A stretch of DNA of 64,000 nucleotides from Christensenella sp034926635 (GTDB lineage Bacteria; Bacillota; Clostridia; Christensenellales; Christensenellaceae), in contig JAYFQX010000003.1 in NCBI GenBank assembly GCA_034926635.1, positions 118,796-182,795 of the forward strand, given 5' to 3'. Position 1 is the first letter of the stretch. Every line of letters starts with the position of its first letter. Position numbers and translations under genes: made by a program. Under the pieces are notes generated by a model that was not told where the DNA came from, made no database searches, and was given only the letters and a program-made list of their open reading frames with translations. Shown piece by piece: positions 1 through 8,536 of this stretch.

Positions 1-58
1 GAAGGCTTCGATTTCCGCAAAAGAATAATCCAAAAAATTACCAGTAAAACAAAATCCT

Positions 59-94
59 ATCGCCGTATCGTCTTTGATACGGCGATGTTTTTTT
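59..94 (+). terminator. Intrinsic terminator of a gene lying left of the window
   Basis: An 11-bp stem (ATCGCCGTATC with GATACGGCGAT) with a 6-nt loop is followed closely by seven T on the plus strand. A plus-strand gene therefore probably ends just before it; several short open frames close within the first 45 bases, and the frame cannot be decided. Bases 95-207 hold nothing recognisable. Confidence 0.8.
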
Positions 95-207
95 ACCCGT
101 GTTTCTCAACATGATTCCTTTTTGGCATGCCTGCAGAACATAACGCTTCTTGAATATACCATACTTTTCCACAAATCAAAGCAGAAAATCATTTTATAAA
201 AGTATAT

Positions 208-250
208 AAAAAAGCCTTCTGCAATATCTTTGAAATAGCAAAAGGCTTTT
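208..250 (-). terminator. Terminator of the bcd-etfBA transcript, possibly bidirectional
   Basis: An inverted repeat (AAAAAAGCCTT with AAGGCTTTT, plus inner GC pairs) lies about 85 bases past the etfA stop. It ends in a run of T on the minus strand and also has a T-rich 3' side on the plus strand, so it can stop transcription from both directions. Confidence 0.7.
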
Positions 251-333
251 ATTTTGAAATCATCTCTTCCGGTGATATACTGCGTCCTTATCGGCTTTCA
301 TAATCATTCCGGCGGAATCTTCTAACGATTCCC

Positions 334-1359
334 TTATACTGCGTTCTTATTGGAGATCGCATTCTTCACCTGTTCCGTAAACATCGGCAGGATTTTCAGC
401 ACATCACCGACCACACCATAATCTGCCACTTCAAAAATCGGCGCTGTCTCGTCCTTATTGATCGCAATAATAACGTCGGAATCTTCCATCCCTGCCAAAT
501 GCTGGATCGCGCCGGAAATTCCGCAGGCGATATATAAGTTCGGACGAACGGTTTTTCCAGTCTGTCCGACCTGACGGTCTTTTTCCACCCAGCCTGCATC
601 TACACATGCACGCGAAGAACTCACTGTCGCACCGTTCCCAAATGCTGCGGCAAGATCTTCCAAAAGGCGGAAATTTGCCGGATCGCCCATACCGCGCCCT
701 CCAGAAACAAGGATTTTTGCATCCTGGATATCCATCTTATCACTTACTTTTTTAATTACATCTAAAATCTCTACGTTCACGCAGTCCGCAGGAATATCCA
801 CCGGGTAATGCTCTACGTTTGCCTGCGCGCCATCAGCCGCCTTCATCCGCTGCATCACGCCGGGGCGCACCGTAGCCATTTGCGGGCGGTAATCCGGGCA
901 AATAATTGTTGCCATAATATTGCCGCCAAAAGCCGGTCGCGTCATCCGCAGATTTTTGGTCTCCGGATCAATTTCAAGCCCTGTACAATCCGCGGTGAGA
1001 CCTGTGTGCACACGCGCAGAGATACGCGGCGCAAGATCCCTGCCGATTGCCGTTGCACCATAAAGCACAATCTCCGGTTTTTTATCTTGAATAATCGAAG
1101 TCAAAACATGCGCATAAGGCTCTGTCATATAAGTTTTCAATTCTGGCGCATCTGCCAGAATTACATTATCCGCCCCATAACGCGCCAGTTTTTTCGCCAT
1201 ATCTTCAATGCCGGAACCCAGCACCACTGCCGTTACTTCCGTACCAAGATCCGCTGCCAGCTCTTTGGCTTTTCCGACCAGCTCAAGCGATACACCGGTC
1301 AACTTGTTGTCTACCTGCTGTGCGAATACGAATACGCCTTTATAATCTTGTATATTCAT
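334..1359 (-). CDS. etfA: Electron transfer flavoprotein, alpha subunit
   Basis: EtfA carries the FAD of the heterodimeric flavoprotein that passes electrons to or from butyryl-CoA dehydrogenase in the cytoplasm. The N-terminal half is the ETF alpha/beta fold beginning IQDYKGVFVFAQ. The C-terminal FAD domain shows VSGGRGMGD near residue 220, GQTGKTVRPNLYIACGISG and a final acidic-rich helix. I chose the ATG at 1359 (341 aa) because a GGTG-type ribosome site precedes it; an upstream ATG at 1383 overlaps the etfB stop and would add eight residues. It is the last gene of bcd-etfB-etfA. In clostridia this trio with Bcd commonly bifurcates electrons from NADH to crotonyl-CoA and ferredoxin; that role is family knowledge, not shown here. 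Confidence 0.95.
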   Translation of the reverse strand: MNIQDYKGVFVFAQQVDNKLTGVSLELVGKAKELAADLGTEVTAVVLGSGIEDMAKKLARYGADNVILADAPELKTYMTEPYAHVLTSIIQDKKPEIVLYGATAIGRDLAPRISARVHTGLTADCTGLEIDPETKNLRMTRPAFGGNIMATIICPDYRPQMATVRPGVMQRMKAADGAQANVEHYPVDIPADCVNVEILDVIKKVSDKMDIQDAKILVSGGRGMGDPANFRLLEDLAAAFGNGATVSSSRACVDAGWVEKDRQVGQTGKTVRPNLYIACGISGAIQHLAGMEDSDVIIAINKDETAPIFEVADYGVVGDVLKILPMFTEQVKNAISNKNAV

Positions 1360-1379
1360 CTTTTCACCACTTTCCGTCA

Positions 1380-2162
1380 TCATAGAATGAACTTTTCGCC
1401 GAGTTTTTCCATCAGGAACTCAACCGATTCCTGCGGATCGGTATTGATCACCGTCCCAGCTGCTTTCAGCGGCTTGGTAAACGATTTAAATACATGTGTC
1501 GGGGAACCTTTCAGACCGATGTTGCTGCGATCCACATCCAGATCTTCCAGCGTCCACTTAGTAACTTCTTTTTCCCGATATGCGTCAAAAATACCGCCCG
1601 GCGTCATATATCTCGGCTCGTTTAACTCTGCGAGCGCAGTAATCAAGCACGGCATTTTCGCTTTGATCACGTGATAACGATCCTCATATTGACGTTTTAC
1701 GATCACGTAATCGCCTTCCACCTTGATTTCTTCCGCATAACTGATATTCGCCAGTTTTAAATGCTCTGCAATTTGCGGACCGACCTGCGCTGTATCGCCG
1801 TCAATCGCCTGCCGTCCTGTAATAATCAAATCAAAAGGCAGTTTTTTCAGTGCGGAGGCAATGGTAGAAGATGTCGCCCATGTATCCGCTCCGCCAAATG
1901 CGCGGTCTGTGATCAGGTATGCGTCGTCCGCACCCATTGCAAGCGCTTCGCGCAGTGCAGCATCCGCCTGCGGCGGTCCCATGGAGACCACGCTGACCTT
2001 CGCACCCATAGAATCTTTGAGGTGCAAAGCTGCTTCCAGACCGGCTTTATCATCCGGATTAATAATGCTGGGAACACCGTCACGGATCAACGTGCCAGTT
2101 TCCGGGTTCAGCTTTACTTCATTGGTATCAGGAACCTGTTTTATACAAACAACTATATTCAC
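1380..2162 (-). CDS. etfB: Electron transfer flavoprotein, beta subunit
   Basis: EtfB is the partner of EtfA and binds the second nucleotide or flavin. The 260-aa protein has the family start MNIVVCIKQVPDT, the conserved region DGVPSIINPDDKAGLEAAL, and the ETF-beta signature around residues 120-170 (ITGRQAIDGDTAQVGPQIAE and VIVKRQYEDRYHVI). The start is a GTG preceded by GGGGGAG. It lies 19 bases after bcd and abuts etfA, so the three are surely one transcript. Length is normal for the family and no key motif is missing. Confidence 0.95.
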   Translation of the reverse strand: MNIVVCIKQVPDTNEVKLNPETGTLIRDGVPSIINPDDKAGLEAALHLKDSMGAKVSVVSMGPPQADAALREALAMGADDAYLITDRAFGGADTWATSSTIASALKKLPFDLIITGRQAIDGDTAQVGPQIAEHLKLANISYAEEIKVEGDYVIVKRQYEDRYHVIKAKMPCLITALAELNEPRYMTPGGIFDAYREKEVTKWTLEDLDVDRSNIGLKGSPTHVFKSFTKPLKAAGTVINTDPQESVEFLMEKLGEKFIL

Positions 2163-2181
2163 TGTATTTCTCCCCCTCGTG

Positions 2182-3321
2182 TTACTTGAGCGCAGCGCCG
2201 GCGATTACCATCCGCTGCACCTCGCTCGTGCCTTCATAAATTTCGGTGATCTTGGCATCGCGCATCATACGCTCCACCGGATACTCCCTAGTGTATCCAT
2301 ATCCGCCATAAAGCTGCACGCACTTGGTCGTTACTTCCATAGCAGTTTCTGCCGCAAAAAGCTTTGCGGTAGCAGCTTCCACAGAGAAACGCTCCTGCGT
2401 ATCCTTTGCCATAGCCGCCTTATAGACCAAAAGTTGTGCCGCATCTATCTTCGCTTTTAAATCAGCCAGTACAAACTGCGTATTCTGGAATTTAGAAAGC
2501 GATCTGCCAAATTGTTTTCTTTCTTTTACATAAGCTACCGTTTCGTTAAACGCGCCTTCCGCAATCCCAAGTGCCTGCGCCGCAATACCGATTCTTCCGC
2601 CATCCAGTGTCCCCATGGCGATGCCAAAGCCCTTGCCTTCTTTTCCAAGAAGATTTTCTTTTGGCACGATGCAGTTTTCCATAATCAACTCTGCTGTTGC
2701 GCTCCCGCGAATTCCCATCTTGCGCTCTTTTTTACCAACCGAGAAGCCGGGGAAGTCTTTTTCTACGATAAATGCGGAAATCCCATGATTGCCTTTGGAT
2801 TTATCCGTCATCGCAAAAATAATATAAATATCAGCATATCCGGCGTTGGTAATAAATATTTTTGTTCCATTCAATACATAATGATCGCCTTCCAGCACAG
2901 CCTTTGTTTGCTGTCCGGAGGCATCCGTGCCGGCTCCAGGTTCTGTGAGCCCAAACGCGCCAATTTTTTCCCCTTTAGCAAGAGGCACCAAATACTTTTG
3001 TTTTTGTTCTTCCGTGCCAAATTTCTTAATTGGGTCGCTTCCCAATGAAGTATGCGCAGATACAATAACGCCCGTCGTTGCGCAAACTTTTGACATCTCT
3101 TCCACGCACATAACGTAACTCAGCGTATCGCAACCCTGTCCGCCATATTCCTTGGGGAATGGTATGCCCAAAAAGCCAAACTTTTTCAGCTTTTCCACCG
3201 TCTCTACCGGAAACCGTTCTTCTTCGTCCAGTTCCTCTGCGAGCGGTTTCACTTCATTTTCTGCAAACTGCTGAAACAACGTTTGCATCATTTGATGTTC
3301 TTTACTCAGTGTGAAATCCAT
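2182..3321 (-). CDS. bcd: Short-chain acyl-CoA (butyryl-CoA) dehydrogenase
   Basis: This FAD enzyme interconverts butyryl-CoA and crotonyl-CoA. The 379-aa chain has the acyl-CoA dehydrogenase order: N-terminal helical domain (DFTLSKEHQMMQTLF), middle sheet (FGLTEPGAGTDASGQQT, residues 120-140) and C-terminal domain with the catalytic glutamate of EIYEGTSEVQRM (about residue 363). GAGGAGA stands before the ATG. Linkage to etfBA and to thl-crt-hbd a few kilobases away supports a butyrate/crotonate role over a long-chain one. A weak hairpin (3349-3370) lies upstream, between this gene and rpoN. Confidence 0.93.
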   Translation of the reverse strand: MDFTLSKEHQMMQTLFQQFAENEVKPLAEELDEEERFPVETVEKLKKFGFLGIPFPKEYGGQGCDTLSYVMCVEEMSKVCATTGVIVSAHTSLGSDPIKKFGTEEQKQKYLVPLAKGEKIGAFGLTEPGAGTDASGQQTKAVLEGDHYVLNGTKIFITNAGYADIYIIFAMTDKSKGNHGISAFIVEKDFPGFSVGKKERKMGIRGSATAELIMENCIVPKENLLGKEGKGFGIAMGTLDGGRIGIAAQALGIAEGAFNETVAYVKERKQFGRSLSKFQNTQFVLADLKAKIDAAQLLVYKAAMAKDTQERFSVEAATAKLFAAETAMEVTTKCVQLYGGYGYTREYPVERMMRDAKITEIYEGTSEVQRMVIAGAALK

Positions 3322-3418
3322 ATCTTTCTCCTCATCATAGCGTTTTTACGGCTCATTCCGTAATCAGCCGGGTTTTTGTCATAAGCTGCCAAAGCCCCGC
3401 GCTCCAATATTTTTTATA

Positions 3419-4750
3419 TTACAGGGATGATGATCCCCGATGATATACCGATTGTATTCCGAGATCCGCGCGGTACTTCGCTACCGTCCTGCGCGCAATC
3501 ACGATTCCTCTTTCCATTAATGCTCTTGCCGCGCCTTCGTCCGAAAGCGCCGAGTTCTCTTCAAATAACCCCTTTAATATCGTCTTTACTGCATCTTTAC
3601 TAACCTTACAACCGTTTTTTCCGGTCAGGCTCCCTACTAAAAATGTCTTCAGTGCAAAAATCCCACGTTCACAAATCAAATACTTTCCGGCGACTGCCCT
3701 GCTCACCGTAGACACGCTTACGCCCAGGCTTTCTGACAAGTCCACAAGCAACAAAGGCTCAAGCGGCTCATTCTGCAAAAAAAACGCTGCCTGCCGTGAC
3801 ACAATCTGCTCCGCAACCTGCTGAAGCGTCGTTTTCCAAAGTCCCAGCGAGTTTACAAGCTTGCGCGCTTCGCGGTATTGCCGGGTAAGGTATGCCTTTG
3901 TCTTCGCATCCCCTTTTGAAAAAGCCCGGTATTCCTTATCAATGATCAATTTTGGCAGCCTTTTTTCATCAACTGCCACCAAGAGCTGCCCGTCTCTTTT
4001 TTCTACCAATATTTCCGGATATACAAACTGTGGAGTTTCTATCCCTTCCGCAAGGTCTACCATTGGTCGAAGGCTTTTGATTAAATCGCAATCCCTGCGC
4101 GCCTGTTCTTTTGTAATACCAAGCGCCGCTGCAACTGCCGCAATGTTATTCTTTGCAAGAAGCGGCAAATATTCTTTGATAATCCGGTAAGGCGCTTGTT
4201 CTGTAATTTCTTTTCTCTCAAGCTGCAGCTTCAGGCACTCTATCAGGTTTCTGGCGCCGATTCCCGCAGGCTCAAGCGACTGCACCGCACGCAGTGCTGT
4301 GGACGCAGTATCAACATCCACATGGCAAATCTTTGCAATCATTGCAAGCGGTTCCACAAGGTATCCCCGGTCGTCCAAACTTTGAATGATCACCTTTGCA
4401 GCCTTTGCCGTATGGATTTTGAGCGGCAACAGACCAATCTGCCCCAATAATTTATCTCGCATGGAAACCGGCTGCTCTGCGTCATAAAAACCGCCGTATT
4501 CCCGCGTTTCATTGGATTTTTTTACAAAATCCTTACGAACGCCAATTCGGTAAGATTCCGATACGTCAAACGGCAGCTCACTTTCCTGCATCTGCAATAC
4601 AGGATTTTCCGTAACTGCCTCACTGATATATTCATTCAGCTCCAAAGCATTCATATGCAACAAACGCAACGCCTGCTGCATTTGCTGATGCATTGTTTGA
4701 GACTGGATTTGTTTTTGACCGATCGAAACCTGCATTCTTGACCTATCCAT
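3419..4750 (-). CDS. rpoN: RNA polymerase sigma-54 factor
   Basis: RpoN directs polymerase to -24/-12 promoters and needs an AAA+ enhancer-binding activator. Region I is glutamine-rich (QKQIQSQTMHQQMQQALRLL), the core-binding region fills the middle, and the C-terminus ends in the RpoN box ARRTVAKYR before a short tail. At 443 aa it is full length. The ATG at 4750 has no obvious ribosome site; an in-frame ATG at 4735 follows ATAGG and may be the true start. It sits between sucD and bcd on the same strand. No enhancer-binding activator is encoded in the window, and I found no convincing -24/-12 promoter upstream of its neighbours. Confidence 0.95.
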   Translation of the reverse strand: MDRSRMQVSIGQKQIQSQTMHQQMQQALRLLHMNALELNEYISEAVTENPVLQMQESELPFDVSESYRIGVRKDFVKKSNETREYGGFYDAEQPVSMRDKLLGQIGLLPLKIHTAKAAKVIIQSLDDRGYLVEPLAMIAKICHVDVDTASTALRAVQSLEPAGIGARNLIECLKLQLERKEITEQAPYRIIKEYLPLLAKNNIAAVAAALGITKEQARRDCDLIKSLRPMVDLAEGIETPQFVYPEILVEKRDGQLLVAVDEKRLPKLIIDKEYRAFSKGDAKTKAYLTRQYREARKLVNSLGLWKTTLQQVAEQIVSRQAAFFLQNEPLEPLLLVDLSESLGVSVSTVSRAVAGKYLICERGIFALKTFLVGSLTGKNGCKVSKDAVKTILKGLFEENSALSDEGAARALMERGIVIARRTVAKYRADLGIQSVYHRGSSSL

Positions 4751-4778
4751 CCATGCAAAGTATCTGTATGATTCATTA

Positions 4779-4802
4779 CGGGACGGAAATACTTCCGTCC
4801 CG
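4779..4802 (-). other. Strong intercistronic hairpin between sucD and rpoN
   Basis: A perfect 10-bp GC-rich stem (CGGGACGGAA with TTCCGTCCCG) closes a 4-base loop between the sucD stop and the rpoN start. No T run follows on the minus strand, so it is not a standard terminator. It may lower read-through into rpoN or protect the upstream sucD message from 3' decay; either role is inference. Confidence 0.6.
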
Positions 4803-4819
4803 CTAGAATCTTTAAAGCT

Positions 4820-6178
4820 TTATGCCCAAATTTCTTCGTCTGTCGGAATCGCTTTGTCCTTATTGTAAAGACCAATCTGCGAAACGTTGATCAGATGCGT
4901 ATAATTCAGGTTCTCTGAAATACTGTTATTTCCCCAAGAGCCGCATCCCAAGGTCGTCGTTGGCGAGAATCCGTTTGTGAGGGCGCCGCCGGCCGTCGTA
5001 GAGGAGGGCTGGTTTACAACAATACGGCTTACCGGCATTGCTTCGCCGACCATACGTACGTGTTCCATATCATTGGAATGGATCGCGCAGGTATGTCCTT
5101 TTCCTTCATAGCATAAGTTTTCATAAGCAGCAGCCATACCGTCTTCAAACGAATCATATGCAATAGCAATCATGAAGGGACACATTTTTTCTTTGCACAG
5201 AAGATCTGCTTTGCCGCGGCCACGCGCCTTGAGCAAAACAACTTTTGTCCCTTCCGGAACTTCTACGCCTGCCAGCGCCGCAATCTTCTGAACGCTCTGT
5301 CCTACTACATCTTTGTTGATCACGCCGTTCGGGAAGATTGTTTTTGCAAATTTCTCTACTGCTTCCGCATCGTCAATATAATAAGCGCCGTTTTTCTCAA
5401 ACGCTGCAATTACTTTGTCATATTCATCGGCAGGAATCATAACGCACTGCTCACCGGAGCAAATAATTCCGTTATCAAATTTACGTCCAGCAATGATCAT
5501 GCTTGCCGCTTCGTCATAATCAATCCCGCGGTCAATAATAACCTGAACATTTCCCGGTCCTACGCCAAGAGCCGGTTTTCCGCTGGAATATGCGGACTTC
5601 ACCATCCCTGCGCCACCTGTTGCAACGACAACATCCGCTGTTTTCATAACTTCCTGCGTCATTTCCAGCGAAGGGTGCTCGATCGTCTGTACCAGATCTT
5701 CAGGCAGTCCTAACTTCTTCAATTCTGCGCGGAATAAATCCACAACATATTTGTTGAGGTTGCTGGTGCGCGGATGCGGTGCGATTACGATCGCATTTTT
5801 CCCCTTCAGCGCAAACATTGCATTACACATAGGTGTTACAACAGGGTTTGTAACCGGGGTAACAGCGCCAACAACGCCCTTTGGCTTTGCAACTTTGATA
5901 ATGCCTGTCTCTTTGTTTTCTTCAATAATCCCATAGGATTTTTTGCCCTTCAGGCTGTTCCAAATGCACTTAGATTTCCCTTTGCACTTTCCAACCTTAT
6001 CTTCGTATACGCCCATGCCGGACTCTTCTACTGCCATTTTCGCCAATTCTTCAGCTCTTGTGTACACAACCTGACCAATTGCCTTAACGGCCGCATCTAC
6101 CTGTTCCTGGCTGGCATTTTTTTCAAATTCAGCCTGCGCTGCGTGCGCTTTTTCAAAAATCTCCGCAATGGATTCCAT
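4820..6178 (-). CDS. sucD: CoA-acylating aldehyde dehydrogenase, SucD type
   Basis: The 452-aa protein resembles the CoA-dependent succinate-semialdehyde dehydrogenase SucD of Clostridium kluyveri over its whole length and, more distantly, the aldehyde half of AdhE and EutE. It should interconvert an acyl-CoA and its aldehyde with NAD(P)H. Visible motifs are PKGVVGAVTPVTNPVVTPMC, VATGGAGMVKSAYSSGKPA, the catalytic cysteine in NGIICSGEQ (about residue 240) and the C-terminal NGFSPTTTLGCGSWGNNS. TAGGAGG precedes the ATG. The usual SucD partners, 4-hydroxybutyrate dehydrogenase and 4-hydroxybutyryl-CoA dehydratase, are not in the window, so acetaldehyde or butyraldehyde are equally possible substrates. 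Confidence 0.85.
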   Translation of the reverse strand: MESIAEIFEKAHAAQAEFEKNASQEQVDAAVKAIGQVVYTRAEELAKMAVEESGMGVYEDKVGKCKGKSKCIWNSLKGKKSYGIIEENKETGIIKVAKPKGVVGAVTPVTNPVVTPMCNAMFALKGKNAIVIAPHPRTSNLNKYVVDLFRAELKKLGLPEDLVQTIEHPSLEMTQEVMKTADVVVATGGAGMVKSAYSSGKPALGVGPGNVQVIIDRGIDYDEAASMIIAGRKFDNGIICSGEQCVMIPADEYDKVIAAFEKNGAYYIDDAEAVEKFAKTIFPNGVINKDVVGQSVQKIAALAGVEVPEGTKVVLLKARGRGKADLLCKEKMCPFMIAIAYDSFEDGMAAAYENLCYEGKGHTCAIHSNDMEHVRMVGEAMPVSRIVVNQPSSTTAGGALTNGFSPTTTLGCGSWGNNSISENLNYTHLINVSQIGLYNKDKAIPTDEEIWA

Positions 6179-6240
6179 CTTGCTTCATCCTCCTAAAAAA
6201 TTAAAAATCTTTCATCAATACTGTAGCTTTGCTTGCTATT

Positions 6241-6268
6241 ATTATAGTAAGTTTCCCGCAAAAATCAA
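6241..6268 (-). promoter_or_regulatory. Sigma-A-type promoter of sucD
   Basis: On the minus strand TTGATT (-35, 6268-6263) and TATAAT (-10, 6246-6241) are separated by 16 bases, with transcription expected to start about 55 bases before the sucD ATG. Confidence 0.6.
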
Positions 6269-6291
6269 ACTTATGTAACTAAAAAAATCCT

Positions 6292-6324
6292 ATTGTGTAA
6301 AAAAATTGTATATTTTTTCACAAT
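6292..6324. repeat. AT-rich inverted repeat upstream of the sucD promoter
   Basis: ATTGTGTAAAAAA and TTTTTTCACAAT form a near-perfect inverted repeat spanning 33 bp, centred about 45 bp upstream of the -35 box. The ends TTGTG/CACAA recall redox-repressor (Rex) half sites, but the spacing is much wider than in a Rex operator. Position fits an activator or looping site. Confidence 0.4.
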
Positions 6325-6401
6325 ATTAACCTATTTTTTACGAAAAATCAATTACCGAAGCGCAGCATCCGCATAATTTTTAAGAGAATTTGGCATTTAC
6401 G

Positions 6402-6439
6402 AAAAGCGGCATTGCTTTATATTGCATAATGCCGCTTTC
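6402..6439 (-). terminator. Probable terminator after the Old Yellow Enzyme gene
   Basis: An 11-bp stem (AAAGCGGCATT with AATGCCGCTTT) and 14-base loop are followed on the minus strand by TTTT. It lies about 170 bases after the stop of the oxidoreductase gene, and the remaining bases of this 430-base gap show no gene. Confidence 0.55.
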
Positions 6440-6608
6440 CCCCCCAAGTGCATACGCAATGATGAAATATGTCAATTCTTCCCTTCGCAACGACAAGCCC
6501 TGTTATTCTTAACCATTACGATCTCTTTTTTATTTTTTGTGTTGATCAGCTTACAGAATTCCTTTTCTTATCCTCCTTAATATTTTTCGTTGGATTATGT
6601 TTTAAGAC

Positions 6609-8525
6609 CTATATTTCTGCCCCCGCCAAATATCCTTCTCTAACGGCATCCACAAGCTTTCTTGCCTGTTTTGCATCCCCTGCGATCACCACCGTATCGC
6701 AAACTTCTTTTAATGCCGTATAGAGCGAACTGTCGCTCCTATATCCCAACGCTAAAACAACCGTGTCAGCATTTCTAAAATAGCTTTTTCCACTACATTG
6801 TAAAACAATCCCGCTATTGGTTATCTCTACGACCTTGGTACAGGGAAGCTGCTCAATTTTCAGCTCATCCATTAGCTCATAGTCTAATCCTCTTATGCGG
6901 TCATCTTCTTCCGCTACAAGATGTTCTGTCATTTCTACCACTGCAACATTTTTATTTTGCATTCCCAAAAAGCATGCGGTTTCTACGCCTACAGAACCTC
7001 CGCCCGCGACCACTATATTTTGCCCGGTTTCTTGCCCCAAAAGCACATCATACGCATATACTACATGCGGTTTATCCACTCCCGGGATAGGCGGCTTCAA
7101 CGGTTTTGGTCCCGAAGCCACAATTATTTTTTGCGCCTTTTCCTTTAGCGCAATCTCCGGCGTGAATTCTGTATCAAAAATAAATTTTACACCCGCCTTC
7201 CTGCATTGCTGCCACTGCCATGTCAGTATCGACGAAAGCTCTCCCTTGTAAGGCGGAAAAGCTGCCGCACGAAATTGCCCTCCGGGTTGCTTATTTTTTT
7301 CATATACGATTACATCGTGACCACGCATTGCCGCCGTTCTTGCCGCTTCCATACCGGCCGGCCCTGCTCCAACAACAATCACTTTTTGGGGATTTCTCGC
7401 TTTTTTAATGTCCCCTTCTTGTTCATACGCCAACACCGGGTTTACACTACACCTTACATGTCCGCCCCGCACAAGCGAATTATCACACACGATACATCCA
7501 ATACAGCTGCGTATATCCTCTACATTTCCGCATTTTGCTTTGTTGGGAAATTCAGGGTCTGCAAGTGATGCCCTGCCCATAGCTACAATATCCGCACGTC
7601 CCATTTCAATGATTTGATTTGCCATCATTGGGTCAGTAATACGATTAACTGTTATAACGGGAATCTTCACTACTTGCTTTACCTTCTCGCTAAATTCAAC
7701 GATCCATCCATGCGGAAACTGCATCGGTGCAACCACCACCGGTGTTCCATAAGTTCCCACCGATACATTCAATACATCAACACCCTGCTCCTCCAACATT
7801 TTCACGATTACAAGTGTATCTTCCAGGGTCCGGGAACCGGGCATTTTCTCATCTGCCGATATTCTGAATCCAATAGGGAAATCTTTTCCCACCCTCTGCC
7901 TCACGGCTTTAATAATCTCCAAAGGGAATCGCATACGATTTATTAGATTTCCGCCGTATTGATCGATCCGTTTATTAGAATAAGGCGACATAAACTGTGC
8001 AATTAAATACCCATGCCCACCGTGAATCTCTATTCCATCAAAGCCTGCTCTTTTGGCTCTCTGCGCTGCATCAGCAAACTTCGTAACCAGCGCTTCCACT
8101 TCTTCTGCTTTAAGCTCTCTTGGCATACATCTACACGACGGACATGGAATGGGCGATGCCGATACCGGCTGATACCCTCCGTTCAGATCAGAACTTGTTT
8201 GTCTTCCACAGTGATATATCTGTGCAAACACTTTTGCTCCTTGATATTCGTGGATTGCTTTTGGTATGGCACTATGACTTTTTCCTTGCTCATCGTTCCA
8301 AAGCCCCGGGACGCACTGATAGCCTCGTCCGGCAGGTTCAACAGCATAATCCTCAGTAATAACAAGCCCCCATCCGCCCTTTGCCTTAGCAGCATGATAA
8401 GCAACCAGCGCCTCGGTGCACATACCCTCATTTGTAGCAAGATTGGTCACCATAGCCGGCACCATTAGGCGGTTTTTTATTGTTGCTCCGTTTATCTTCA
8501 ATGGCTGAAATAATTGATCAAACAT
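6609..8525 (-). CDS. NADH:flavin oxidoreductase, 2,4-dienoyl-CoA reductase/Old Yellow Enzyme family
   Basis: A two-part flavoenzyme that reduces activated C=C bonds such as enoates or dienoyl-CoAs with NAD(P)H. Residues 1-350 form the FMN TIM barrel (start FDQLFQPLKINGATIKNRL; active-site region EIHGGHGYLIAQFMSPYSNKR). An iron-sulfur cluster loop follows with four cysteines (SCIGCIVCDNSL and VRCSVNP). The C-terminal third is an FAD/NAD(P) domain with VIVVGAGPAGMEAAR and VVAGGGSVGVETACFLG. I use the ATG at 8525 because AGGAG stands eight bases before it; a GTG nine bases upstream lacks one. It follows an MBL hydrolase gene by two bases. BaiCD/FadH-like architecture; substrate unknown. Confidence 0.88.
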   Translation of the reverse strand: MFDQLFQPLKINGATIKNRLMVPAMVTNLATNEGMCTEALVAYHAAKAKGGWGLVITEDYAVEPAGRGYQCVPGLWNDEQGKSHSAIPKAIHEYQGAKVFAQIYHCGRQTSSDLNGGYQPVSASPIPCPSCRCMPRELKAEEVEALVTKFADAAQRAKRAGFDGIEIHGGHGYLIAQFMSPYSNKRIDQYGGNLINRMRFPLEIIKAVRQRVGKDFPIGFRISADEKMPGSRTLEDTLVIVKMLEEQGVDVLNVSVGTYGTPVVVAPMQFPHGWIVEFSEKVKQVVKIPVITVNRITDPMMANQIIEMGRADIVAMGRASLADPEFPNKAKCGNVEDIRSCIGCIVCDNSLVRGGHVRCSVNPVLAYEQEGDIKKARNPQKVIVVGAGPAGMEAARTAAMRGHDVIVYEKNKQPGGQFRAAAFPPYKGELSSILTWQWQQCRKAGVKFIFDTEFTPEIALKEKAQKIIVASGPKPLKPPIPGVDKPHVVYAYDVLLGQETGQNIVVAGGGSVGVETACFLGMQNKNVAVVEMTEHLVAEEDDRIRGLDYELMDELKIEQLPCTKVVEITNSGIVLQCSGKSYFRNADTVVLALGYRSDSSLYTALKEVCDTVVIAGDAKQARKLVDAVREGYLAGAEI

Positions 8526-8536
8526 CAGCGTCACTC

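Noticed and set aside
808..1674. 288-codon plus-strand open frame opposite etfA/etfB
   Set aside because: It lies exactly antisense to two certain genes; the translation is Arg/His/Cys-rich and patternless, as expected of a shadow frame.
3322..3418. Sigma-54 promoter upstream of bcd, suggested by TGGCAG
   Set aside because: No GC doublet falls at the required distance for a -24/-12 promoter.
6292..6324. Rex-type redox operator upstream of sucD
   Set aside because: The half sites TTGTG/CACAA fit, but they are 33 bp apart overall while Rex sites span about 18-20 bp; kept only as an inverted repeat.
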